Assembly (NCBI GenBank): GCA_965226785.1
Contig: CBDDEC010000002.1
Location: 1,053,668 to 1,117,667 of the forward strand
Direction of reading: 5' to 3'
Source of the DNA: CBDDEC01 sp965226785
GTDB lineage: Bacteria; Chloroflexota; Dehalococcoidia; UBA2979
DNA: 64,000 bases
Position 1 is the stretch's first letter; each line of letters begins with the position of its first letter. The notes under the pieces are model-generated. The model did no database searches. It saw nothing but the letters and a program-made list of their open reading frames with translations, and was not told the DNA's origin. Positions 1 to 8,878 of this stretch are shown here, one piece after another. A program made the position numbers and the translations under genes.

Positions 1-1244
1 TCAGCGGCGTGCGCGTGTTCAGCTTCGGCCAGGCCTGGTCCGGCACGTTCGGCACTGAGCTCTTCTCGCTCCTGGGCGCCGATGTCGTACAGCTCGGCGC
101 GGTGCATCGCGTCGATGTCTGGCGTCGCGTGCGCGGTCGCGTGCCGACGGCGCTCGTCGATCCCTCCCGGACGCAACACGCGGCCAACACGCAGGGGCTC
201 TACAACGCGGTCAACCTCAACAAGCGGGAGCTCACGCTCGACCTGCGTACCGAGCGAGGAATGGAGCTGCTCTGGGAGTTGCTGCCCCGCTTCGATATCA
301 TCGCCGACAATTTTCGTCCGACCGTGCTGCCAGGGTGGGGCATCACGCTCGACGCGCTGGACGAGCGGCGGCCCGGCGCCATCATCGCCTCGATCTCTGG
401 CTACGGCGCGACCGGGCCCTACCGGGAGTACCCCGCGAACGGCGCGACGACGGAGCCGATGTCCGGCCTCTCCTCGCTGCATGGCTACGAGGGGGACACC
501 GGCATGAACACCGGCGGGCTCTACCCCGACCCGGTGGCGGGCTACTTCCTCGCCGCGACGACCCTTGCCGCGTTGCACCACCGCGACCGCACCGGTGAGC
601 CGCAGCAGATCGACGTCGCGATGATGGAGGCGGTCACCACCGTCTGCGGCGACGCCATCGTCGAGTACGACGCGACTGGTCGCCTGCCGCGTCCGCGGGG
701 CAACCACCACCCGCGCATCGCGCCGCACAACAGTTACGCGGCGCTCGATGGCGAGTGGCTCTCGCTTGCGACCGAGAGCGAGGCGGCCTGGCAGGCGTTC
801 GCGGCGCACCTCGGCGACACGCGCCTGCTAGACGGGCGCTTCGCCACGATGGCCGATCGCAAGACGAACGAAGCCGCACTCGACACGATCGTGGGCGCCT
901 GGGTCGCGGAGCAGGACGCCGTCGAGGCGGAGGCGGTGTTGGCCTCGATCGGCGTGGCGGCGGCGCGCGTCGTGCCGTTGTACGAGCTGTACAGCCGGCC
1001 CGACCCGGCGCTGACCGAGGCCGGGTTCATCTCGAAGATCGACCACCCCGAGACGGGGCCGACGTGGCTGCCGGGCCGGCCATGGCGATTCTCCGCCGCG
1101 CCCTCGGCGCCGCTGCGGCCCTCGCCGTCGGTGGGACAGCACAGCCGCGAGGTACTGGCCGAGGAACTCGGCGTGACTGATATGGAGTACGAAGCACTGG
1201 TGGCCGCGGGCGTCACCGGCACCCTCGACGACGTCGAGGGCTGA
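1..1244 (+). CDS. Family III (CaiB/BaiF) CoA-transferase, 5' end outside window
   Basis: Moves CoA between acyl groups in the cytosol. The frame is open from base 3, and the first residues (GVRVFSFGQAWSG) align with the start of the second half of the double-length CoA-transferase at 46249-48684 (GVRVLSLTKAWSG). The gene therefore probably begins before the window and may itself be a double-length protein; the GTG at base 9 is unlikely to be the true start. The probable catalytic Asp lies in YPDPVAGYF near base 528. The C-terminus (EYEALVAAGVTGT) is typical of the family. It lies 31 bp upstream of the acyl-CoA carboxylase in the same direction, so the two probably share a transcript. The acyl substrate cannot be read from sequence. 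Confidence 0.85.
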   Translation, partial: SGVRVFSFGQAWSGTFGTELFSLLGADVVQLGAVHRVDVWRRVRGRVPTALVDPSRTQHAANTQGLYNAVNLNKRELTLDLRTERGMELLWELLPRFDIIADNFRPTVLPGWGITLDALDERRPGAIIASISGYGATGPYREYPANGATTEPMSGLSSLHGYEGDTGMNTGGLYPDPVAGYFLAATTLAALHHRDRTGEPQQIDVAMMEAVTTVCGDAIVEYDATGRLPRPRGNHHPRIAPHNSYAALDGEWLSLATESEAAWQAFAAHLGDTRLLDGRFATMADRKTNEAALDTIVGAWVAEQDAVEAEAVLASIGVAAARVVPLYELYSRPDPALTEAGFISKIDHPETGPTWLPGRPWRFSAAPSAPLRPSPSVGQHSREVLAEELGVTDMEYEALVAAGVTGTLDDVEG

Positions 1245-1275
1245 ACCTGCGCGCGAGCGGGGCGAGGAGACTGAC

Positions 1276-4200
1276 ATGAGCCTGAACAGCGTGCTCATAG
1301 CCAACCGAGGCGAGATCGCGATCCGGATCGCACGTGCGGCGGCCGACCTCGGCATGTACAGCGTCGCCGTCCATTCCGAGGACGACGCCGCCTCGCTCCA
1401 CACACGCGTGGCCGACGAGGCGCGGGCGCTCGAGGGCAGCGGGGTGATGGCCTACCTCGACATCGGCCGGCTGGTCGAGGTCGCGCTCGAGGCGGGCTGC
1501 GACGCCGTGCACCCCGGCTACGGGTTTCTCGCGGAAAGCGCGGAGTTCGCGCGCCGCTGCGCCGAGGCGGGACTGGTCTTCGTCGGCCCGACGACGGAGC
1601 AACTGGGCCTGTTCGGCGACAAGGGCCGCGCTCGCGCTGCTGCGACCGCTGCCGGCGTCCCGACGCTGCGCGGCCTCGACCGCGCCGTCACCGTTGAGGA
1701 GGCGGGTGAGTTCCTCGCCAGCCTCGACGGTGGCTCGATGATGATCAAGGCGGTCGCCGGAGGTGGTGGGCGCGGCACGCGCGCTGTCGCCGAGGCGTCA
1801 GAGGTCACCACGACGTTCGAACGTTGCGCGTCGGAAGCGCAGGCCGCCTTCGGCAACGGCGACCTCTACGTCGAGGAGTTCATGCCGCGCGCACGCCACA
1901 TCGAGGTGCAGATCCTCGGCGATGGTACCGGCGCCGTAGTCCACCTCGGCGAGCGTGAGTGCAGCATCCAGCGCCGCTACCAGAAGATCGTCGAGATCGC
2001 GCCGGCACCTGCGCTCGACGAGGCCATTCGCTCCGCGATCCTCGATGCTGCGGTGAAGCTCGCTGCGAGCGTTGACTACGCCAACGCGGGCACGTTCGAG
2101 TTCCTCCTCGATGTTTCGGGCGACGAGGCCGGGCGATTCGCCTTCATCGAAGCTAATGCGCGTCTCCAGGTGGAGCACACCGTGACCGAGGCGGTGACGG
2201 GCGTCGACATCGTGCAGACGCAGCTGCGCCTGGCCGGCGGCGAGACGCTGGCCGACCTCGGGCTGGACGATCCCTCGCTGGCGACGCCGCGCGGCTTCGC
2301 GATCCAGGCGCGCGTCAACATGGAAACCGTCGCGGCCGACGGCACTGTCCGGCCCTCGAGCGGCACGCTCACGGTGTACGAGGCGCCGAGCGGGCCCGGC
2401 GTGCGCACGGACGGCTTCGGTTACGCCGGCTACACGATCAGTCCGCGGTACGACTCACTGCTGGCGAAGGTGATCGGTCATGCGCCCTCGGCTCGCTTCG
2501 CTGATGCGGTCACCCGCACTTCGCGAGCGCTCTCCGAGTTCCGCATCGAGGGTGTCACCACCAACATCCCGCTGCTGCAGAACATCCTCGCGCACGAGGA
2601 CTTCGCCGCCGGGCGGGTCCACACGCGCTTCGTTGACGAGCACCTCGAGGAGTTGGCGGCCGCCGACGCCTCGCCACGGTCGCGATTCGTCGAGCCGGCC
2701 GCCGACGAGGCGGAGGCCGAGGCGCGCGAGAGCGGCTTCGCCGGCGCGCAGGTGGACCAGAGCGACCCGCTGGCCCTCTTCGCGCATGACGCGGAGGTGA
2801 AGTCGCGCGACGCCTCGGCGGACGTGCGCCACGCCGGCGCGAACGTCGAGGAAACGCCGGACCTCGAGGGGGCGGACGGTTCGATCGGGCTGCCCGCGCC
2901 GATCCAGGGCACGATCGTGTCGATCGATGTCGCGGTGGGCGACACGGTGCGCGAGGGACAGCAAGTCGCGGTCGTCGAGGCGATGAAGATGGAGCACGTG
3001 ATCGCGGCCGACCGCAGCGGCATCGTGCGCGCGGTCTCGATGACCGTCGGCGACGTCGTCCGCGAAGGCTACGCGGTCGTATTCATCGAGGAGGCGGAGG
3101 TCGCGGTCGGTGCGATCGAGGACGAGGAAGAGTTGGACCTCGACTTCATCCGTGGCGACCTTGCGGAGGTGAACGAGCGGCGCTCCTACATCTGGGACGA
3201 GAACCGGCCCGACGCCGTCGAGCGCCGGCGACGTTTCGACCAACGCACGGCACGCGAGAACATCGCGCACCTGATGGACGAGGGCACGTTCAAGGAGTTC
3301 GGCCCCCTCGTCGTGGCGGCGCAGCGTTCGAGGCGCACACAGGAGTGGCTGCGCGAGCGCACCCCGGCGGACGGGCTGGTCGCGGGCATCGGCAGCATTA
3401 ATGGCGACCTCTTCGACGACGAGCACTCACGCGCGATCGCGGTGCATTACGACTACACCGTGTTCGCGGGCACCCAGGGCAACCGCAACCACTACAAGCA
3501 GGACCGCATGTACGAGCTGGCCGACCGCTACGGCCTGCCGGTCGTGCTGTTCTCCGAGGGTGGTGGCGGCAGGCCCGGCGACACCGGCAAGGAGGGTGGC
3601 GTCGGCCTCGACACGTACACGTTCACGCAGTTCTCGAAGCTGAGCGGCCGTGTGCCGATGGTGGGCGTGAACTCGGGCCGCTGCTTCGCTGGCAACACAG
3701 CGCTGCTCGCCTGCTGCGACGTCATCATCGCGACCGAGAACTCGACGATCGCGATGGGCGGCCCTGCGATGATCGAGGGCGGCGGCCTGGGCGTGTACAC
3801 GCCCGAGGAGGTCGGGCCGATGTCGTTCCAGGTGCCGAACGGCGTCGTCGACATCCTGGTCAAGGACGAAGCGGAGGCGGTGGCGACCGCGAAGCAGTAC
3901 CTCTCCTACTTCCAGGGCCCCGTCGAGGACTGGACGGCCCCCGACCAGCGAGCAATGCGGCACATCGTCCCCGAGAACCGCGTCCGCATGTACGACATGC
4001 GCGATGTCATCCACACGCTGGCCGATGAGGGCTCGGTGCTCGAGATCCGCCCGGAGTTCGGTGTCGGCATCCACACCGCCTTCGTGCGCATCGAGGGCCA
4101 GCCGATGGGGTTGATTGCGAACAACCCGCATCACCTCGCCGGTGCCATCGACAGCGACGGCGCCGACAAGGGCGCGCGCTTCCTGCAGCTCTGCGACGCC

Positions 4201-4704
4201 TTCGACCTCCCGGTGATCAGCCTCATGGACTGCCCGGGGATGATGGTCGGGCCGGACGTCGAGGCGACGGCGCTCGTCCGTCACTGCGCGCGCATGTTCA
4301 ACACCGGCGCCAACCTCAGCGTGCCGATGTTCGGCGTGATCGTGCGCAAGGCCTACGGCCTGGGCGTGCAGGCGATGTGTGGCGCCTCCTCGCTGGTCCC
4401 GTTCTTCACCATCGCCTGGCCGACCGCGGAGTTCGCCGGCATGAACATCGAGGGTGCGGTGAAGCTGGGCTACCGCGACGACCTCGCGGCCATCGAGGAC
4501 ACGCAGGAGCGGCTGGAACGGTACGAGTCGATGGTCGCTGCACGCTACGAGGCGGCGAAGGCGGTCAACTCGGCGGTGTTCTTCGGTATCGACGATGTGG
4601 TCGACCCAGCGGACACACGGGACTGGATCGTGCGAGGGTTGGCCAGCCTCCCACCGACCCCGGCGCGGACGGAGAAGAAGCGTCCGAACATCGACACCTG
4701 GTAG
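1276..4704 (+). CDS. Single-chain biotin-dependent acyl-CoA carboxylase (BC-BCCP-CT)
   Basis: This 1142-residue protein carries a whole biotin carboxylase machine. Residues 1-450 are the biotin carboxylase, with an ATP-grasp glycine loop (AVAGGGGRG, about 160-167) and the catalytic NARLQVEHT motif (294-302). Residues about 535-610 are the biotinyl domain, with EAMKMEH and the biotinylated Lys571. Residues about 640-1142 carry both carboxyltransferase lobes, including GGGGRPGDTG. It should carboxylate an acyl-CoA using bicarbonate and ATP. Length and domain order match the one-polypeptide long-chain acyl-CoA carboxylases known from actinobacteria rather than the usual two-subunit enzymes. The ATG is preceded by GAGGAG. 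The substrate (acetyl-, propionyl- or longer acyl-CoA) is not resolved. The epimerase-like gene at 28767 could take methylmalonyl-CoA onward. Confidence 0.93.
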   Translation: MSLNSVLIANRGEIAIRIARAAADLGMYSVAVHSEDDAASLHTRVADEARALEGSGVMAYLDIGRLVEVALEAGCDAVHPGYGFLAESAEFARRCAEAGLVFVGPTTEQLGLFGDKGRARAAATAAGVPTLRGLDRAVTVEEAGEFLASLDGGSMMIKAVAGGGGRGTRAVAEASEVTTTFERCASEAQAAFGNGDLYVEEFMPRARHIEVQILGDGTGAVVHLGERECSIQRRYQKIVEIAPAPALDEAIRSAILDAAVKLAASVDYANAGTFEFLLDVSGDEAGRFAFIEANARLQVEHTVTEAVTGVDIVQTQLRLAGGETLADLGLDDPSLATPRGFAIQARVNMETVAADGTVRPSSGTLTVYEAPSGPGVRTDGFGYAGYTISPRYDSLLAKVIGHAPSARFADAVTRTSRALSEFRIEGVTTNIPLLQNILAHEDFAAGRVHTRFVDEHLEELAAADASPRSRFVEPAADEAEAEARESGFAGAQVDQSDPLALFAHDAEVKSRDASADVRHAGANVEETPDLEGADGSIGLPAPIQGTIVSIDVAVGDTVREGQQVAVVEAMKMEHVIAADRSGIVRAVSMTVGDVVREGYAVVFIEEAEVAVGAIEDEEELDLDFIRGDLAEVNERRSYIWDENRPDAVERRRRFDQRTARENIAHLMDEGTFKEFGPLVVAAQRSRRTQEWLRERTPADGLVAGIGSINGDLFDDEHSRAIAVHYDYTVFAGTQGNRNHYKQDRMYELADRYGLPVVLFSEGGGGRPGDTGKEGGVGLDTYTFTQFSKLSGRVPMVGVNSGRCFAGNTALLACCDVIIATENSTIAMGGPAMIEGGGLGVYTPEEVGPMSFQVPNGVVDILVKDEAEAVATAKQYLSYFQGPVEDWTAPDQRAMRHIVPENRVRMYDMRDVIHTLADEGSVLEIRPEFGVGIHTAFVRIEGQPMGLIANNPHHLAGAIDSDGADKGARFLQLCDAFDLPVISLMDCPGMMVGPDVEATALVRHCARMFNTGANLSVPMFGVIVRKAYGLGVQAMCGASSLVPFFTIAWPTAEFAGMNIEGAVKLGYRDDLAAIEDTQERLERYESMVAARYEAAKAVNSAVFFGIDDVVDPADTRDWIVRGLASLPPTPARTEKKRPNIDTW

Positions 4705-4722
4705 CCCTCGACGGCGCGGTCC

Positions 4723-6210
4723 ATGAGCCGGACGCCGGCGGCGGTCGCTGCGCCGCCGTCTGAGCCCGATTACAGCCGCAAGTGGTGGGGCTTCACGGCC
4801 ATCGGCATCTCGTTCGTCACGATGGTGATGAGCATGTCGATGGTGTTCGTCGCGCTGTCGGCGATCGCCGATGACTTCGGCATCACCCTGCGCGCCGTCA
4901 CCTGGGTGGTGATCGCGCAGGCGCTCACGATCAGCGCCCTCATGCTCCCGATGGGTCGACTCGCCGACATCGTCGGCTGGCGTCGGGTCCACCTCGCCGG
5001 CCTCGTGCTGTTCGGACTGGGCGCGCTGCTCACCGCGTTGTCGCCGACCTTCCAGCTCGTGATCGCCTCGCGGGTCGTGATGGCGATTGGGAACGCCATG
5101 GGCCAGTCAGTGGGGACGGCCATGGTCGTCGCGGTCTTCCCGCCGAGGGAGCGCGGCCTGGCCATCGGCAGCCAGACCACCGCGGTGGCGATCGGTGGTG
5201 CGTCCGGGCCGATCGTCGGCGGGCTGATGCTGCAGGTGCTGCCGTGGGAGGCGCTGTTCTTGATGCTCCTGATCCCGATCTCGATCGCCTTCATCGCCGG
5301 TTACTTCCTCCTCGACGAGCGTTTGCTCAACCGGTTCCGCGGGAGTGGACCGCGGAAGTTCGACTGGGGCGGAGCGGTGCTCTCCGCCTCAGCGATCGTT
5401 CTGCTCGTGCTCGTCATCAACAACCCGTTGGCGGTGAGCTGGACCTCCCCGCTGATCCTCGGCGGGCTCGCGGTCGTGGCGGGGCTGTTCTGGGCGTTCG
5501 TTCGCTGGGAGCTGCGCAGCGCCGAGCCGATGTTCGAGCTGCGGCTGTTCCAGAACACCGTATTCCGGCTCGCCGTGCTCACGCGGCTGCTGGGCTTCAT
5601 GGCCACGACCGCGACACGCTTCCTGATGCCGATCTACCTGATCAGCCTGCGCGGCCTCGAGGAGGGGGCGGCTGGGGGCGTGCTCTTCCTGCTCTCGTTC
5701 GGAATGGGGCTCGCCGCCCAGGCCTCCGGACAGCTCTCCGACCGCTTCGGTGAGCGACCCTTCTCCGTCCTTGGCTTCGTCGTCGTGCTGGCCACGTCGG
5801 TGCCGATGGTGCTCTTCGACGCGGGCACGGAGCTCTCGCTCGTCATGCTGGTGCTGTTCGTCAACGGCCTGGGGATGGGGCTGTGGAACGTGCCGAACAA
5901 CTCCCTGATCATCGGCTCGGTGCCGATCTCCAGCCTCGGTGTCGTCGGGGCCTTCACCAACCTCACGAGGAACGTCGGCAATGTCGTCGGGCAGGCCATC
6001 GCCTCCGGCGTCGTCGTGGCCGTGATGGCGACCAACGGGTTCGACATCCCGCTCAGCGACATCGCCAATAGCGCCGCCGCCAGCGACGCCTTTGTCGAGG
6101 GCTGGCGGGCCGCCTACATCCTCGTCGTCATCTTCTCGCTGATCGCCCTTGCGCTCGCGGCCATGACGAAGCCGGAGACGGACCTCGAGGCGCGGATCGT
6201 CGCGGACTAG
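4723..6210 (+). CDS. MFS exporter, DHA2 (14-helix) type
   Basis: A 495-residue integral membrane transporter with about 14 hydrophobic segments, starting after a short charged N-terminus (SEPDYSRKWWG). The major facilitator motif A is visible as GRLADIVGWRR after helix 2. A small-molecule or drug/H+ antiporter role is typical of the family, and the substrate is unknown. It begins 18 bp after the carboxylase stop, so it may be co-transcribed with it and could export a product or toxic acid. No frame problems are visible. Confidence 0.88.
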   Translation: MSRTPAAVAAPPSEPDYSRKWWGFTAIGISFVTMVMSMSMVFVALSAIADDFGITLRAVTWVVIAQALTISALMLPMGRLADIVGWRRVHLAGLVLFGLGALLTALSPTFQLVIASRVVMAIGNAMGQSVGTAMVVAVFPPRERGLAIGSQTTAVAIGGASGPIVGGLMLQVLPWEALFLMLLIPISIAFIAGYFLLDERLLNRFRGSGPRKFDWGGAVLSASAIVLLVLVINNPLAVSWTSPLILGGLAVVAGLFWAFVRWELRSAEPMFELRLFQNTVFRLAVLTRLLGFMATTATRFLMPIYLISLRGLEEGAAGGVLFLLSFGMGLAAQASGQLSDRFGERPFSVLGFVVVLATSVPMVLFDAGTELSLVMLVLFVNGLGMGLWNVPNNSLIIGSVPISSLGVVGAFTNLTRNVGNVVGQAIASGVVVAVMATNGFDIPLSDIANSAAASDAFVEGWRAAYILVVIFSLIALALAAMTKPETDLEARIVAD

Positions 6211-6284
6211 CTCGCCGCGCCCGTTCCACGCTTCGCGTAGCGCCCAATGCCAAACAGCCCCAAACTGAGCCCGCGGAGGGGCCA

Positions 6285-7541
6285 GTGGCGACAGAGCGCG
6301 CGCCAGCAGTCGACGTGGCGGCCGAGCCGGGCGGGAGCCCGATCGTCGCGGTGCTGGCGATCCGCAACTATCGCTACTTCTGGGCTGCGCAGTTCATGTC
6401 GGCGCTCGTCGCGGGCGTGCTGCGCTTCGCCTTCATCTGGCTCGCGCTCGACCTCTCCGACGCCTCGGCGGCCGAGGGGCTGATGGGCCTCTCGCTCGGC
6501 CTGCCGCTCCTTTTCCTCTCACTGCCGGCGGGCGTCTGGTCGGACCGGCTCGACCGCCGCTGGCTCGTCATCACCGTCAACCTCGGCGCGGCGGCGATCC
6601 TGCTGGTGGCGGCCGTGCTGATCTGGACCGATGTGATCAACCTCTGGCTCGCGATGCTGGTCGCCCTCGGCAGCGGCGCCGTGCAGGCGGCCACGATGCC
6701 GGCGCTGCAGGCGATGGTGCCGCAGCTGGTGCCACGAGAGCGGCTGATGACCGGCGTGGCGCTGCAGAACATTGGGATGCAGGTCTCGCAGTTGACGGGC
6801 GCGGCCGTCGGCGGCGGCTCGATCGCGCTGATCGGCATGGGCAGCTCGTTCGCGGTGTGGTCGGGACTGATGGTGCTCAGCTCGCTGATGATGCTGCCCG
6901 TGCGGCTGGCACCCCTCGCCGCCTCCGCCGAGGAGGCTGGGCGCTCGATGCTGTCGAGCGTCGCCGGCGGGGTGCGCTTCGCCTTCGGTCGCGAGCCCGT
7001 GCGCAGCCTGATGATCGCGTCGATGATGATCGGCGTGGGCGGCGGCTCGTTCGGGGTGCTGCTGCCGGCGATCGGACGCAACCAGCTCGGCCAGGGCCCG
7101 TTCCAGACGGCACTGCTCAGCGCGGCGCTTGCCGCGGGCATGGTCGTATCGTCGCTGGCCCTCGCCTCCAGGGAACGCGTGGAGCGCAAGGGCATGCTCT
7201 TCGTCGGCGCGCTGTTTTTTTTCGGACCGGGCCTGGTCGTGATCGGGTTGTCGCAGGTCTACGTGGCCACGCTGGTGTTCATGCTGTTCTGGGGCCTGAT
7301 AGCTGGCGTCCTCATCACCTCCCAGCGCACGCTCCTGCAGGAGCACACGCCGGACGAGATGATGGGGCGCGTGATGAGCCTGCTGGCGCTCTCGATGGGC
7401 GGCACCTTGCCGCTGGCCGCGCTGGCGATCCTCCTCCTGCGCCAGTTCCTCAGCGAGGGCGAAACCATGGCCGCGATGGGCGTATTGATGTTCGGAGTCG
7501 CGCTGATCATCGCCCGTCGCCGAGAGCTCCGCACCGCCTGA
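6285..7541 (+). CDS. MFS transporter, 12-helix, EntS-like
   Basis: A 418-residue permease starting at a GTG preceded by a good Shine-Dalgarno (GGAGGGG, 6275-6281). Motif A appears as WSDRLDRRW, and about 12 hydrophobic helices follow. The overall pattern resembles the MFS_3/EntS group of exporters, which includes enterobactin and macrolide exporters. The substrate is unknown. It lies 74 bp after another MFS gene and 31 bp before the cupredoxin lipoprotein gene, all in one direction. Codon use and GC match the neighbours. Confidence 0.87.
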   Translation: MATERAPAVDVAAEPGGSPIVAVLAIRNYRYFWAAQFMSALVAGVLRFAFIWLALDLSDASAAEGLMGLSLGLPLLFLSLPAGVWSDRLDRRWLVITVNLGAAAILLVAAVLIWTDVINLWLAMLVALGSGAVQAATMPALQAMVPQLVPRERLMTGVALQNIGMQVSQLTGAAVGGGSIALIGMGSSFAVWSGLMVLSSLMMLPVRLAPLAASAEEAGRSMLSSVAGGVRFAFGREPVRSLMIASMMIGVGGGSFGVLLPAIGRNQLGQGPFQTALLSAALAAGMVVSSLALASRERVERKGMLFVGALFFFGPGLVVIGLSQVYVATLVFMLFWGLIAGVLITSQRTLLQEHTPDEMMGRVMSLLALSMGGTLPLAALAILLLRQFLSEGETMAAMGVLMFGVALIIARRRELRTA

Positions 7542-7572
7542 GGCGCTACCCTCTGCGCTCGAGGGTCGGTTC

Positions 7573-8775
7573 ATGCTGACACGCACCCTGGCGTTTGCCG
7601 TCGCTGCCGCTGCGCTCGCCTTCGCCTGCGGCGACGAGGCTGGCGAGGAAGCGCCACCGACCGAGGTGCCCTCGACGCCGACCGCCGCAGCCTCCGCTGC
7701 GACCACGACGCCCACCTCGACGGCGCGCATCGCGCCGGCGACGAACGACGCTGCGCGGCCAACCGACCTGCCCGCCTTGCCGGGGGGCGCCTCCGGCTTC
7801 ACCCACTTCGTCTTCGAGCGCGTTGGCGAGGAGATCGTCACCTCGCTCGTCGAGGGGCCGCGCGACGCCCAGGTGCGCGCACGCTTGTCGCTCCCGGCGC
7901 TACGCGACCTGCTCGCCTCGGACGAACCGATCCCCGAGGAGCTGCAGATGACGCGTGACGAAGTGGGGGCGCTCGTCTCGGAGCTCGACGAGATCCGCCT
8001 GGCGACCGAGCGCTACAACGACATCGACCTCGCCCGCGCCGATGGGTACGTCCAGACGACGAATGTGGTGCAGAACATGGGCGCTCACTTCAACAACTAC
8101 GAGCGCACCATCGATGGCCGGCTCGTGCTCTCCGAGCCGGAGATCCTGATGTATGACCGCGACGAGGACGGCGCATGGCGGCTGATTGGCGTCTCGTTCG
8201 TCCTCCCGTACCAGCTCGCTGGCAACACCCACCCGACCGGCTTCACAGGCCCCCTGGACAACTGGCACATGCATTACGCGCTCTGTACCGGCGCCGCTGT
8301 GGCCTCGGCAGCGGAGACGGACGACGGCGGGTTCATCCAGTCCGGGACGACGACCGCCGCGGGTTGCGCCGAGCGTGGTGGCAGCTTCGTCGACCAGTAC
8401 GGGTGGATGATTCACGCTTGGGTTCACGACGACAATCCGCTGGGCGTCTTCTCGATGTGGAACCCGAACGTGCCACCGGTCACCGAGGCCTCGACGATCT
8501 GGAGCACACGCGACCAGCTCGACGACGAAGACGGCACGGTGGTCACGATCCAGAACTTCGCGCTCGGCTCGATCACCATCGCCGCGGGTCAGCGCATCAC
8601 CTGGCTTAACGCCGACGGCGTCCCGCACACCGTCACCGAGGAGCAGGGCGCGACCTTCGACTCGAACCTGATCGCCCCCGGCCAGTCCTTCGTCTACGAG
8701 TTCGGCTCCCCGGGCACGTTCAACCTCGTGTGCTCGATTCACCCCTCGATGAACGGCACCGTCATCGTCGAGTAG
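7573..8775 (+). CDS. Lipoprotein with C-terminal cupredoxin (type 1 copper) domain
   Basis: Residues 1-19 form a lipoprotein signal peptide with lipobox LAFAC (Cys19). A Thr/Pro/Ala-rich linker follows, then a central domain of unknown function (about 60-300). Residues about 315-400 form a plastocyanin/azurin-like fold with copper ligands His352 (VPHTV), Cys387, His390 and Met393 (CSIHPSMNG). The protein is probably anchored outside the membrane and carries electrons or binds copper. Its redox partner is not evident nearby. It is the last gene of the rightward run and is followed by a strong inverted repeat. Confidence 0.85.
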   Translation: MLTRTLAFAVAAAALAFACGDEAGEEAPPTEVPSTPTAAASAATTTPTSTARIAPATNDAARPTDLPALPGGASGFTHFVFERVGEEIVTSLVEGPRDAQVRARLSLPALRDLLASDEPIPEELQMTRDEVGALVSELDEIRLATERYNDIDLARADGYVQTTNVVQNMGAHFNNYERTIDGRLVLSEPEILMYDRDEDGAWRLIGVSFVLPYQLAGNTHPTGFTGPLDNWHMHYALCTGAAVASAAETDDGGFIQSGTTTAAGCAERGGSFVDQYGWMIHAWVHDDNPLGVFSMWNPNVPPVTEASTIWSTRDQLDDEDGTVVTIQNFALGSITIAAGQRITWLNADGVPHTVTEEQGATFDSNLIAPGQSFVYEFGSPGTFNLVCSIHPSMNGTVIVE

Positions 8776-8803
8776 CGACCGTTCGAGGCCACGCGGACAC
8801 AGC

Positions 8804-8831
8804 ACGACCGCCACCCGGGGGTGGCGGTCGT
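8804..8831. terminator. Inverted repeat between convergent genes
   Basis: A perfect 13-bp inverted repeat (ACGACCGCCACCC and its complement) separated by two bases sits between the stop codons of two convergent genes. There is no long T tract, so it may be a weak bidirectional terminator. Confidence 0.6.
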
Positions 8832-8878
8832 ATCCGCGATGGCTCTATCCGAAGTGGCCCGGTGCGAAGCGTCGAGGG

